DNA of 64,000 nucleotides. Source: Bradyrhizobium sp. KBS0727 (lineage in GTDB: Bacteria; Pseudomonadota; Alphaproteobacteria; Rhizobiales; Xanthobacteraceae). The position numbers and the translations under genes were made by a program. Below are positions 16,608 to 24,893 of the stretch, piece after piece. Each line of letters opens with the position of its first letter. Within the stretch, counting starts at the first letter, position 1. Under the pieces are notes generated by a model that saw only the letters and a list, made by a program, of their open reading frames with translations, made no database searches and was not told the DNA's origin. The stretch lies in the NCBI RefSeq assembly GCF_005937885.2, contig NZ_CP042176.1, forward strand, positions 3,963,501-4,027,500, read 5' to 3'.

Positions 16608-19271
16608 ATGGCAGACGCACAGGTCGCAGCGCGTGCTTCCACGGCGAACGACGCTACGGCGCAAACGGTCGACGTCGCGGTCGTCGGCGCCGGCTTCGCC
16701 GGCCTCTATATCCTGCATCGCCTGCGCAAGGCTGGCTTCAACGCGGTAGCCCTGGACGAGGCCGGCGATGTCGGCGGCACCTGGTACTGGAACCGTTATC
16801 CCGGCGCGCGCTGCGACATCCAGACCATCGACTACAGCTACACGTTCGATCCGGAGCTCGAGCGCGACTGGACCTGGTCGGAGAAATACGCGACCCAGCC
16901 CGAGATCCTGCGCTACCTCGGTTTCGTTGCCGATCGCTACGATCTGCGGCGCGACATCCGTTTCGGCACCAAGGTCACATCGGCGAAATGGGACGAGAGC
17001 TCGGAACGTTGGCTGCTCACGACCAGTAACGGCGCGCCGGTCTCGTGCCAAAGCTACATCATGGCGACCGGTTGTCTCTCGGCGCCAAAACCGCCGGAGA
17101 TCGATGGCGTCAAGGATTTCAAGGGCGAGATCTATTTCACCAGCCGTTGGCCGCATCAGGGCGTCAATCTCGCCGGCAAGCGCGTCGCGGTGATCGGCAC
17201 CGGTTCGTCGGGAATCCAGACGATCCCGATGATCGCCGAACAGGCCGCGCACCTCACAGTGTTCCAGCGCACCCCGAACTTCGCCCTGCCCGCCCAAAAT
17301 GGTCCGGTTCCAGCGGATCGCGCGGCGTTATTGCAGAGCGACCGCGCCACCTTCCGCGAGCAGGCCCGCTGGTCGATGGCCGGCGTGCCGTTGCCTCCGG
17401 CGACGGAATTCAGCTGGCAACTCAGCGACGCCGAGCGCCGCGAACGCTTCGAAAAACTGTGGGCCACCGGCGATCTCGTCGGCATGCTGACGCAGCTTTG
17501 GGCCGATCAGGGCGTCGACGTCGACGGCAATACCCTGCTCGCCGACCTGTTCCGCGAAAAAATTCGCGCGATCGTGAAGGATCCCGAGACGGCGGAGGCG
17601 CTGAGCCCGTTCGATCACCCGTTCGGGGCCAAACGCCCCTGCCTCGACACCAACTACTACGCCACCTTCAACCGCCCCAACGTGACGCTGGTGAACCTGC
17701 GCAAGGAGCCGATCAAATCGATCACGGCCTCCAGCATCGCCACCGAGAACCGCAGCTTCGACATCGACGTCATCGTGTTCGCGACCGGGTTCGACGCCAT
17801 GACCGGCGCCATCAAGGCGATCCATCCGATCACGGGCCGCGGCGGCAAGTCGCTGACCGACGTCTGGGCGCACGGCCCGCAAACCTATCTCGGCCTCGCC
17901 GTCGCAGGCTTCCCCAACCTGTTCCTGATCACCGGTCCGGGCAGCCCGTCGGTGCTGTCGAACATGGCGGTCTCGATCGAGCAGCATGCGGACTGGGTGG
18001 TCGATCGCCTGGTGGCGATGCGCGAAGCCGGATTCACTGCGATCGAACCGACCGAAACGGCACAGGCGGGTTGGGCGAGGCACATGGCGGATTGCGCGAC
18101 ATTGACGCTGCACCGGCTCGCCAACACCTGGTACACCGGCGCCAACGTCCCCGGCAAACCACAGGGCGTAATGCCCTATACAGGTGGCGTCGGCCCCTAT
18201 CGCAGCATCTGCGGGGACGTCGTCAATCGCGGCATGCTGGGCTTCAGGCTGAGCGGCCCCAACGGTACCGAACAATGCAACGACGGCGAGATCGTTCGCC
18301 TGCAGCCGGACGTGCGGCTGGTGCTGAACATGCTGGCGGAGATGAACCTGCCGCCGATCGAGACGCTCGGCGCGCAAGGCGCCCGCGACTTCGTCGCCGA
18401 GTTCAACAAGAGCCGGCCGCCGGGCCGGCCGGTCGGTGAGATCGGCAACGGCGCGGTGCAAGGGGCCGATGGTCCGCTGCCTTACCGTCTGTACCGGCCG
18501 GCAACGCCCGGCCCGCATCCGATCGTGGTCTATTTCCACGGCGGCGGCTGGGTGCTGGGTGACGAGCAATCCGACGATCCGTTCTGCCGCGACCTCTGCC
18601 GCCGCAGCGGGATGATCGTCGTCAGCGTCGGCTACCGCCATGCGCCCGAACACCGTTTTCCGGCGGCGGCGGAGGACGGCTATGCCGCGACCAGGTGGAT
18701 CGCCGAGCATGCGGCTGATCTCGGCGGCATTCCCGGACCGGTCACCGTCGCGGGCTGGAGCGCGGGCGCCAACATCGCGGCCGTCACCAGCCAACTGGCC
18801 CGCGACCGTGGCGGCCCAGCGATCGCCGGCCAGCTTCTGGTATGCCCGGTCACCGATTGCACCTTCGACCGCCCGTCCTACACGGAAAATGCCACCGGCT
18901 ATTTCCTGACGCGCGGGCTGATGTTCTGGTTCTGGGACATCTACTGCTCGCCCGCCGACCGCACCGATCCGCGGGTTTCGCCGTTGCGTGGCAAGCTGAC
19001 TGGCCTGCCGCCGGCGTTCGTCGCGACCTGTGAGTTCGATCCGCTGCGTGACGAAGGCATCGCCTATGCCGAAGCGATGGCTTCCGCAGGCGTCCAGGTC
19101 GAGCAACTGCAGGCGCGCGGCCACTTCCACTCGTCGCTGACGATGGTCGACGTGGTCATCACCGGCGTCAGCGCGCGCGTGCGAATGGCCGAGGCGCTGC
19201 GCCGCTTCGCGGGGTTACCTCAAACCGCGACAGATCGTGCACCGCCCGCGGCAAGTGAGGCTGCCGAGTAG
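16608..19271 (+). CDS. Fusion: Baeyer-Villiger monooxygenase + HSL-family esterase
   Basis: One 887-residue frame holds two enzymes. Residues 1 to about 540 form a type I Baeyer-Villiger monooxygenase: FAD Rossmann GAGFAG (27-32), the second BVMO motif GGTWYWNRYPGARCD (56-70), the NADPH Rossmann GTGSSG (197-202) and VFATGFD. The main fingerprint reads FKGEIYFTSRWP (171-182), with Phe where His is usual. Residues about 640-887 are an alpha/beta hydrolase of the hormone-sensitive-lipase family: HGGGW (644-648), nucleophile Ser718 in GWSAGAN, Asp811 in FDPLRDEG and His841. The likely role is ketone to ester to alcohol plus acid in one protein. Start: GGGAGGAG 4 bases upstream. It stands alone, with no pathway genes adjacent. 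Confidence 0.93.
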   Translation: MADAQVAARASTANDATAQTVDVAVVGAGFAGLYILHRLRKAGFNAVALDEAGDVGGTWYWNRYPGARCDIQTIDYSYTFDPELERDWTWSEKYATQPEILRYLGFVADRYDLRRDIRFGTKVTSAKWDESSERWLLTTSNGAPVSCQSYIMATGCLSAPKPPEIDGVKDFKGEIYFTSRWPHQGVNLAGKRVAVIGTGSSGIQTIPMIAEQAAHLTVFQRTPNFALPAQNGPVPADRAALLQSDRATFREQARWSMAGVPLPPATEFSWQLSDAERRERFEKLWATGDLVGMLTQLWADQGVDVDGNTLLADLFREKIRAIVKDPETAEALSPFDHPFGAKRPCLDTNYYATFNRPNVTLVNLRKEPIKSITASSIATENRSFDIDVIVFATGFDAMTGAIKAIHPITGRGGKSLTDVWAHGPQTYLGLAVAGFPNLFLITGPGSPSVLSNMAVSIEQHADWVVDRLVAMREAGFTAIEPTETAQAGWARHMADCATLTLHRLANTWYTGANVPGKPQGVMPYTGGVGPYRSICGDVVNRGMLGFRLSGPNGTEQCNDGEIVRLQPDVRLVLNMLAEMNLPPIETLGAQGARDFVAEFNKSRPPGRPVGEIGNGAVQGADGPLPYRLYRPATPGPHPIVVYFHGGGWVLGDEQSDDPFCRDLCRRSGMIVVSVGYRHAPEHRFPAAAEDGYAATRWIAEHAADLGGIPGPVTVAGWSAGANIAAVTSQLARDRGGPAIAGQLLVCPVTDCTFDRPSYTENATGYFLTRGLMFWFWDIYCSPADRTDPRVSPLRGKLTGLPPAFVATCEFDPLRDEGIAYAEAMASAGVQVEQLQARGHFHSSLTMVDVVITGVSARVRMAEALRRFAGLPQTATDRAPPAASEAAE

Positions 19272-19296
19272 CGCATGGTGGCCGTCGTCCTTCGAG

Positions 19297-19331
19297 ACGC
19301 CTTTCGCGCTCCCTCGGTGAGCGAAAGGCGT
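19297..19331. repeat. Inverted repeat after the fusion gene (REP-like)
   Basis: ACGCCTTTCGC and GCGAAAGGCGT form a perfect 11-bp stem around a 13-base loop, 26 bases after the stop of the fusion gene. It may terminate transcription; the flanks (TCCTTCGAGACGC, ATCCGGGGGATGACG) resemble the palindromic elements spread through such genomes. Confidence 0.55.
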
Positions 19332-19412
19332 TCATCCGGGGGATGACGGGGATAGAGACGGGTCGCTTCGCTCGCAGTGACGACGGGCTGATTGAAAATC
19401 AAATCGGAAAGC

Positions 19413-19661
19413 TTACGCCCGCGGCCGGCGGCACGCCGGCTCCCGCGCCGCGCCAGCGAGCGCGCGATCGGCCGGCGGCACCCGGCTGCAGACCGTGAAT
19501 ACGAGCGCCAGCCGGCTGCACTGCCAGTCCGGACCGATCGCGGCGCCCGGCAACGGTTCCGAAAACGTCAGTCCGGCTGCGACGAGGGCGACGACGCAGG
19601 TCAGCGAGACGAAAGCCAAGACGTAAACGAGGTGTTTGCGAGTCCACCAATCGTGGGGCAT
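19413..19661 (-). CDS. One-helix membrane hypothetical protein
   Basis: An 82-residue protein starting MPHDWWTRKHLVYVLAFVSL, with a strong membrane helix and a Cys-containing, Pro/Ala/Arg-rich tail on the outer side. GGAGG lies 7 bases before the ATG at 19661. No known family is apparent. Confidence 0.6.
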   Translation of the reverse strand: MPHDWWTRKHLVYVLAFVSLTCVVALVAAGLTFSEPLPGAAIGPDWQCSRLALVFTVCSRVPPADRALAGAAREPACRRPRA

Positions 19662-19810
19662 GGCGTCCTCCTGTTCGGACGCCGCCAACATAGGATCGGG
19701 TCGGCCGTCCCGGTGTGAACCGCATCACAGTCCGTTCGGTCTCCCGGTTTCGTGATTTCGGCACGCCCCGCAGGCTTCAGGCCCCGCCAGGCTTCAGGCC
19801 TCGCCCGGCT

Positions 19811-19987
19811 TCACTGGGCCGGCTGGATCACGTTGCAGTTGGTGCGGCCGGACATCAGGCAATCCTGCATCTTGCTGGCGGCGGTCAGGTCGTGGGCCAG
19901 CCACAGCCCAACGGCCAACATCGCCGCAGCGATCAAGAGTCCGGCGATCGCGCCGCGGCGGCTACCGCCCTCCTCCGGATCCGTCAT
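19811..19987 (-). CDS. Small one-helix membrane protein
   Basis: A 58-residue protein: acidic/basic start MTDPEEGGSRRGAIAG, one transmembrane helix, then a short periplasmic tail with two cysteines (KMQDCLMSGRTNC). The tail pattern QDCxxSGRTNC recurs in small Bradyrhizobium proteins as I remember them. Function unknown. Confidence 0.65.
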   Translation of the reverse strand: MTDPEEGGSRRGAIAGLLIAAAMLAVGLWLAHDLTAASKMQDCLMSGRTNCNVIQPAQ

Positions 19988-20183
19988 GGTGTCATTGTCT
20001 CCAGGGCGCGCCGACAACAGTTCGCGCCTGTCTTGACCGGGGCCGGCAAGGCGCCCGATCAATTCGGGCAACAGCTCCAGGAGAAGATACACGCGTCGGG
20101 TATAACTGTCGCAAATCCGTTGCGCGCGGGCATGCCTTGATCGACAGTGCCTGCTTGGGACCGAGCGTGCGCGGGGGCGTGCC

Positions 20184-20408
20184 ATGAGTAAGCAGGAAGC
20201 GGGCTACGATTACCATCGTTACCGGAAATTGCTGGCGGAAGCGGTCGACGAGACCAAGCGGCTCGAACTGATCGAGCAATTGATCGAGGAAAAGGCCCGC
20301 GACCGGCTGGAAGCCCAGCGGACATCGGACCGGGTGGCAATGACGGCGGTGACGGTCGCCAGGATTCTCGGCCCGACCGCGCGTCGCGATAATTTCGGGG
20401 TCAAGTAG
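20184..20408 (+). CDS. Small helical hypothetical protein (74 residues)
   Basis: Begins MSKQEAGYDYHRYRKLLAEA and is almost wholly helical and charged (DETKRLELIEQLIEEKARD), ending with a short polar tail. No membrane segment or signal. It lies head-to-head with the 19987 gene, sharing the upstream region. Function unknown. Confidence 0.65.
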   Translation: MSKQEAGYDYHRYRKLLAEAVDETKRLELIEQLIEEKARDRLEAQRTSDRVAMTAVTVARILGPTARRDNFGVK

Positions 20409-20480
20409 CTCGGCCTGGGCAAACCGGCCCACCCCGCGCCGGAACCGGATCCGGCGCGATCGACGGGCGTTGCCCTCACC

Positions 20481-20663
20481 CTACTTCTCCGAGGCGGCCA
20501 TCACGATCGAACCGACCAGTCCGATCAGCGCACAGGCCAGCAGGGCATATTGCAGGATTGTGACCGCCTGCCGCGGCGCTTCGGTCGCGGTAGCGATGTC
20601 GTAGAGCAGCCACACCGACGTCAGCCCGCTCATCAGCATGATTTTCGGCCATTTGCTGTTCAT
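20481..20663 (-). CDS. Small two-helix membrane protein
   Basis: A 60-residue protein, MNSKWPKIMLMSGLTSVWLL then a second hydrophobic helix (LQYALLACALIGLVGSIVMA). GGGGAGA precedes the ATG at 20663 by 6 bases. Topology suggests a hairpin in the inner membrane. No family recognised. Confidence 0.6.
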   Translation of the reverse strand: MNSKWPKIMLMSGLTSVWLLYDIATATEAPRQAVTILQYALLACALIGLVGSIVMAASEK

Positions 20664-20783
20664 GCAAATCTCCCCTGATTTCGCCATTGGACGCTGGCAT
20701 TTTGCCGTGGGTTCACTTAACCAAGGCCCGAAACCGCGCCGCCACGCGCCCGCCCCTAAAATGAAATCGACAAGGCCCCTTTT

Positions 20784-21140
20784 ATGAGTGGATTCAAGGA
20801 ACCGAGCTTCGCCGACCGCCAGAAGGCCGCGCTGCGGGCCAAGCAGGACATCCTGAACAAGTTCAAGGCCCAGCCGGGACCTGACGATCCCGAGGTGAAG
20901 CGCCGCCAGGCCGAGCGCGAGGCCCAGGCCGCCGCCCGCGCCAAGGCCAAGGAGATCCGTGAGGCCGCCAAGGCCGAACAGAAGGCGCGGGAGGCCGCGG
21001 CCGCCGCCGAGGAAGCCGCCCGGCTTGCGCGCGAAAAGGAAGAGGAAGCCGCTCGCCAGGCGGCCCTGGAGGCCGAACAGAAGGCCAAGCGCGACGCCCG
21101 TTACGCCGCGCGCAAGGGCGGCAAGGGCAAGAAGAAGTAA
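20784..21140 (+). CDS. DUF6481 family protein
   Basis: A 118-residue Ala/Lys/Glu-rich protein starting MSGFKEPSFADRQKAALRAK, the hallmark N terminus of the DUF6481 family, followed by a long continuous helix of charged heptads (KAKEIREAAKAEQKAREAAA) and a basic tail KGGKGKKK. Expected to be soluble and elongated, perhaps RNA- or ribosome-associated given its basic end, but no function is established. The REP-like element at 21199 follows. Confidence 0.8.
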   Translation: MSGFKEPSFADRQKAALRAKQDILNKFKAQPGPDDPEVKRRQAEREAQAAARAKAKEIREAAKAEQKAREAAAAAEEAARLAREKEEEAARQAALEAEQKAKRDARYAARKGGKGKKK

Positions 21141-21198
21141 GCAGGCTGCGGCGGCGCTGGGTTGCCGAGTATCACGGATCGACGAACCAACTCAGGCC

Positions 21199-21285
21199 GT
21201 CATTCCGGGGCGATGCAAAGCATCGAACCTCAGATGTGCAATTGTACCCCTGAGGTCCGGTGCTAACGCACCATCCCGGAATGAC
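21199..21285. repeat. Palindromic intergenic element (REP/BIME-like)
   Basis: The ends GTCATTCCGGG and CCCGGAATGAC pair, enclosing smaller stems (GATG-CAAA-GCATC, CCTCAG/CTGAGG). It sits between the convergent DUF6481 and MXKDX genes, where it could act as a bidirectional transcript end. Confidence 0.7.
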
Positions 21286-21293
21286 CGACCGGC

Positions 21294-21539
21294 CTAGTTC
21301 TTCTTCATGCCGTCGTCTTTTTTCATGCCGTCCTTCATCATCCCATCCTTCTTCATTCCATCGTCCTTCTTCATGCCGTCCTTGGACATCGCGTCCTTCG
21401 ACATGGAATCCTTGGACATGGAATCCTTCTTCATCCCGTCGCCTATCTTGTCCTGCGCGAAGGCGGCAGGCGCGAGCGCGAGGCTGATCGAGAGAACAGC
21501 GGCAGAGAGGCCGAGGCCGATACGGGTCGTGGTCGTCAT
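21294..21539 (-). CDS. MXKDX-repeat secreted protein
   Basis: An 81-residue exported protein: signal peptide MTTTTRIGLGLSAAVLSISL to AFAQ, then about ten copies of a five-residue repeat of the form M-(K/S)-K-D-(G/S/A/D), such as GMKKDSMSKDSMSKDAMSKD. This matches the family called pentapeptide MXKDX repeat protein. Repeats rich in Met, Lys and Asp suggest metal binding, but this is inference only. The DNA repeat is imperfect at codon level, so the array is not a very recent expansion. Confidence 0.85.
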   Translation of the reverse strand: MTTTTRIGLGLSAAVLSISLALAPAAFAQDKIGDGMKKDSMSKDSMSKDAMSKDGMKKDDGMKKDGMMKDGMKKDDGMKKN

Positions 21540-21961
21540 GGGTGGTCATTCCTTAAGTTGGTCGTTTCTAAAGCGACGTCTGCCGCTCTACCCTCGACGC
21601 TGCGACGGCCGGGTTTGTTACGGATTGGGCCCAACGCTTTTGCTGGTGTCACGGATTGTTGAAACAAGCGGCCTGAAGGCGGCACTCGACAAGCTGCCGC
21701 CCAAGCTTGGACGCATTGTTGACGGAGTCTTTTGCAAATCCTCGTTTTAGCGTGTGCGCTGCAGCATGCCCGGCCTCTCTCCGGGGCCAGGAAACGGCAC
21801 TTGAATCAGGACTTGAATCAGGACTTGCCGTCGCGCGCCGCCTCTGACCTATCAAGCAGCCTCGAACTATCAGACTAGAGAAATCTCGGGCCAAGACCGG
21901 CTAAGATGGGCTCAACGCCGGCCTGGAAACGCCGACCAAGAACAGCATCAGGGGAGACACC
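21540..21961. other. Gap of about 420 bases before dctP, no gene called
   Basis: It holds a plus frame ending at 21750 (ALDKLPPKLGRIVDGVFCKS) and an opposing minus frame, neither with a ribosome site. A tandem ACTTGAATCAGG duplication occurs at 21799-21822. The last 60 bases carry the leader of dctP with GGGGAGA before its ATG. Confidence 0.4.
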
Positions 21962-22984
21962 ATGATCACGCGCCGCCATATCCTCGCATCCGCGCTTGCC
22001 GCGCCCGCCATCCTGCGTCTCGGTACCGGTACCGCCCACGCCGCGACCACGCTGAAGATCTCGCACCAGTTTCCGGGCGGCAGCATCGACAAGGGCGATT
22101 TCCGCGACCGGCTGTGCCGGATGTTCGCCCAGGAAGTCACCAAGCGCAGCGGCGGCGAAATCGTCGGCGAGATCTATCCGAACTCCTCGCTGATCAAGAC
22201 CAACGCGCAGTTCTCGGCGATGCGCAAGGGCGCGCTCGATATCAGCCTCTACCCGATGCCCTATGCCGGCGGCGAATTGCCGGAAACCAATATCGGCCTG
22301 ATGCCCGGCCTGGTCGCGACCTACGATCAGGGCATGCGCTGGAAAAAGGAGCCGGTCGGCAAGGCGCTGACCGACTTCCTCGCCGACAAGGGTATCATCC
22401 TGCTCTCCTGGGTCTGGCAGGCCGGCGGTGTCGCCAGCCGCTCCCGCCCCATCGTGGCCCCCGAAGACGCCAAGGGACTGAAGGTCCGCGGCGGCTCGCG
22501 CGAAATGGACATGGTGCTGCAGACCGCGGGCGCCGCCGTGCTGTCGGTGCCGTCGAACGAAATCTATGCGGCGATGCAGACCGGCGCCTGCGACGCCGGC
22601 ATCACCTCCTCCACCAGCCTGATCTCGTTCCGTCTCGAGGAGGTCGCGAAGGCGCTGACCTCTGGCGCCGGCGCCTCCTACTGGTTCATGCTGGAGCCGT
22701 TGATGATGTCGAAAGCGATATTCGACAAGCTGCCCAAGAACCAGCAGGACATCCTGTTGGCGGTCGGCAGCGAAATGGAAGTCTTCGGCCGCAAGGGCGC
22801 GCAGGACGACGACGTCGAAGTCGCCAAGGTCTACGAGAAGGCGGGCGCCAAGGTCTCCGCGCTCGACGTGGCGACCGTTGGCAAGTGGCGCGACATTGCG
22901 CGCGATACCGCCTGGAAGGATTATAGTGCTAAGACAGCGACCTCAGCGACCTTGCTGAAGCTCGCGAGCGACGTCTCCGCATGA
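21962..22984 (+). CDS. dctP: TRAP transporter substrate-binding protein (DctP)
   Basis: Periplasmic solute receptor of a TRAP transporter (340 residues). A twin-arginine-like leader (MITRRHILASALAAPAILRL) precedes the mature start ATTLKISHQFPGGS. The fold is typical of DctP, with the conserved VRGGSREMDMVLQTAGA arginine region that contacts the carboxylate of the ligand, and SNEIYAAMQTGACDAGITSS. Ligands are usually carboxylic acids. GGGGAGA lies upstream of the ATG. Its stop overlaps the DctQ start (ATGA). The neighbouring leucine-degradation genes hint at a branched or keto acid, but that is only a guess from position. Confidence 0.93.
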   Translation: MITRRHILASALAAPAILRLGTGTAHAATTLKISHQFPGGSIDKGDFRDRLCRMFAQEVTKRSGGEIVGEIYPNSSLIKTNAQFSAMRKGALDISLYPMPYAGGELPETNIGLMPGLVATYDQGMRWKKEPVGKALTDFLADKGIILLSWVWQAGGVASRSRPIVAPEDAKGLKVRGGSREMDMVLQTAGAAVLSVPSNEIYAAMQTGACDAGITSSTSLISFRLEEVAKALTSGAGASYWFMLEPLMMSKAIFDKLPKNQQDILLAVGSEMEVFGRKGAQDDDVEVAKVYEKAGAKVSALDVATVGKWRDIARDTAWKDYSAKTATSATLLKLASDVSA

Positions 22985-23532
22985 TGCATGGTCCGCTTCC
23001 GGATCAAAAAGACCTTCCCGGCGCCGCCACCAGCAACCCGCTCGTGGCGGCGCTCGGACGGGCGCTGGCGCTTTGCAACAACGTCATCGTCTTCGTTGCT
23101 GCGCTGGCGCTGATCGCGGCCTGCGCGATCCTCAGCTACAGCGTGCTCGGCCGCGCCTTGTTCCACAGCGCCAATTACTGGCAGGACGAGGCGGCGGTGT
23201 TCCTCCTGGTCGGCGCCACCTTCATGACCGCGGCCTATGTGCAAGGCCAGCGCGGCCATATCGGCATCGAGGCCTTTATCGGCCTGATGTCAGCGCGTGC
23301 CAACCGGATCCGACTTTGGTTGGTCGATGTCGCAAGCCTGCTGTTCTGCAGCTTCTTCGCCTGGAAATCCTGGACGCTGGCGCATGAGGCCTGGGTCGAC
23401 GGCCAGGTATCGAACTCAATGTGGTCGCCGCCGCTGGCGATACCCTACGCGCTGATGGCGCTGGGCATGACCTTGCTTTGCCTGCAGCTCCTGCTGCAGA
23501 TCATTATTCCTTTGGTGGGTACTTCGCGCTGA
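22981..23532 (+). CDS. dctQ: TRAP transporter small membrane subunit (DctQ)
   Basis: Four-helix small permease subunit (183 residues) that, with DctM, drives sodium-coupled uptake of the DctP ligand. The conserved YWQDEAAVFLLVGATFMTAA and QGQRGHIGIEAF segments are present; the latter is the DctQ family's signature loop. Translationally coupled to dctP by a 4-base ATGA overlap and to dctM by TGATG. Confidence 0.9.
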   Translation: MMHGPLPDQKDLPGAATSNPLVAALGRALALCNNVIVFVAALALIAACAILSYSVLGRALFHSANYWQDEAAVFLLVGATFMTAAYVQGQRGHIGIEAFIGLMSARANRIRLWLVDVASLLFCSFFAWKSWTLAHEAWVDGQVSNSMWSPPLAIPYALMALGMTLLCLQLLLQIIIPLVGTSR

Positions 23533-24890
23533 TGAGCGTTCTCGGAATTGGCCTCAGTTACGGTTTTGCCACCCTGTTTGCGATGTTCTCGGGCATGCCG
23601 ATCGCCTTCGCGCTCGGCGCCGTCGCGGTCGTCTTCATGGCGATCTACATGCCGGCGGCCTCGCTCGATACCGTGACGCAGAACGTCTACGAGGAAATGG
23701 CCTCGATCACGTTGCTGTCGATTCCGCTGTTCATCCTGAAAGGCGCCGCGATCGGCAAATCCCGCGCCGGTCAGGACCTCTATTCGGCGCTGCATGCCTG
23801 GCTGCATCGCGTCCCCGGCGGGCTCGGCGTCGCCAACGTGTTCGCCTGCGCGCTGTTTGCGGCGATGGCGGGCTCCTCGCCGGCCACGTGTTCGGCGATC
23901 GGATCGGCCGGCATTCCCGAGATGCGCAAGCGCGGCTATTCCGGCGGCTTCGCGGCCGGCATCATCGCCGCCGGCGGCACGCTGGGCATTCTGCTGCCGC
24001 CCTCGATCACCATGATCCTGTTTGCGGTCGCCGCGGAGAAATCGCTGGGCCGGCTGTTCCTCGCCGGCATCGGGCCGGGACTGCTGCTGGTGACATTGTT
24101 CGGCATCTACGCGGTATTCCGGTTCCGCAAGGAATATGCCGCCGCGCACGCGCTCTACACCGCGACCGGCACGGAAGCGGCGATCCTGCAGCACGACGAC
24201 TTCACCATGGCGCAGCGCTTCAGCGCGCTGCCGCGGGTGCTGCCCTTCGTGCTGTTGCTCACCGGCGTGATGATCGCGCTCTATGGCGGCTACGCCACGC
24301 CGTCGGAAACCGCGGGCCTCGGCGGGCTATTGGCGCTGGTGCTGATCGCGTTGATCTACAGCGTGTGGCGGCCGAGCGACCTGGCGCCGATCCTGAAATC
24401 CACCATCCGCGAATCCACCATGCTGATGATGATCATCGGCATGTCGCTGCTCTATTCCTACGTGATGAGCTATCTGCACATCTCGCAATCGGCGGCGGAA
24501 GCGATCGTCGCCATGCAGCTGCCGCGCTGGGAATTGCTGGCGGCGATCCTGGTCATGGTGGTCGTGCTCGGCTTTTTCCTGCCGCCGGTGTCGATCATCC
24601 TGATGACCGCACCGATCATCCTGCCGCCGCTGCGCGCCGCCAATTTCGACATCATCTGGTTCGGCATCGTGATGACCATCGTGATGGAGATGGGGCTGAT
24701 CCATCCCCCGGTCGGGCTCAACATCTTCGTCATCCGCAACGTCGCTCCCGATATTCCGCTCAGCGAAGTGATCTGGGGCACGCTGCCGTTCGTGCTCTTG
24801 ATGATGGTCGCGGTGCTGCTGCTGTGCTTCTTCCCGGGCATCTCGACCGCCCTGCCCGATCTCGTGATGGGCCCGGACGGGGGTAGGTGA
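23532..24890 (+). CDS. dctM: TRAP transporter large membrane subunit (DctM)
   Basis: Large permease of the TRAP system (452 residues) with about 12 membrane segments. Recognisable are FAMFSGMPIAFALG near the N terminus, the GSSPATCSAIGSAGIPEMRK motif, GGTLGILLPPSI and IHPPVGLNIFVIRN near the end, all typical of DctM. The ATG overlaps the dctQ stop. The gene ends three bases from the convergent HMG-CoA lyase stop, leaving no room for a separate terminator, so read-through between the two operons is likely. Confidence 0.93.
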   Translation: MSVLGIGLSYGFATLFAMFSGMPIAFALGAVAVVFMAIYMPAASLDTVTQNVYEEMASITLLSIPLFILKGAAIGKSRAGQDLYSALHAWLHRVPGGLGVANVFACALFAAMAGSSPATCSAIGSAGIPEMRKRGYSGGFAAGIIAAGGTLGILLPPSITMILFAVAAEKSLGRLFLAGIGPGLLLVTLFGIYAVFRFRKEYAAAHALYTATGTEAAILQHDDFTMAQRFSALPRVLPFVLLLTGVMIALYGGYATPSETAGLGGLLALVLIALIYSVWRPSDLAPILKSTIRESTMLMMIIGMSLLYSYVMSYLHISQSAAEAIVAMQLPRWELLAAILVMVVVLGFFLPPVSIILMTAPIILPPLRAANFDIIWFGIVMTIVMEMGLIHPPVGLNIFVIRNVAPDIPLSEVIWGTLPFVLLMMVAVLLLCFFPGISTALPDLVMGPDGGR

Positions 24891-24893
24891 CGG

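Noticed and set aside
17328..19130. 600-codon open frame on the minus strand
   Set aside because: Antisense of the monooxygenase-esterase fusion, whose motifs on the plus strand are unmistakable.
23445..24194. 249-codon minus frame over dctM
   Set aside because: Antisense of a membrane permease; Arg/His/Gln-rich text typical of a shadow.
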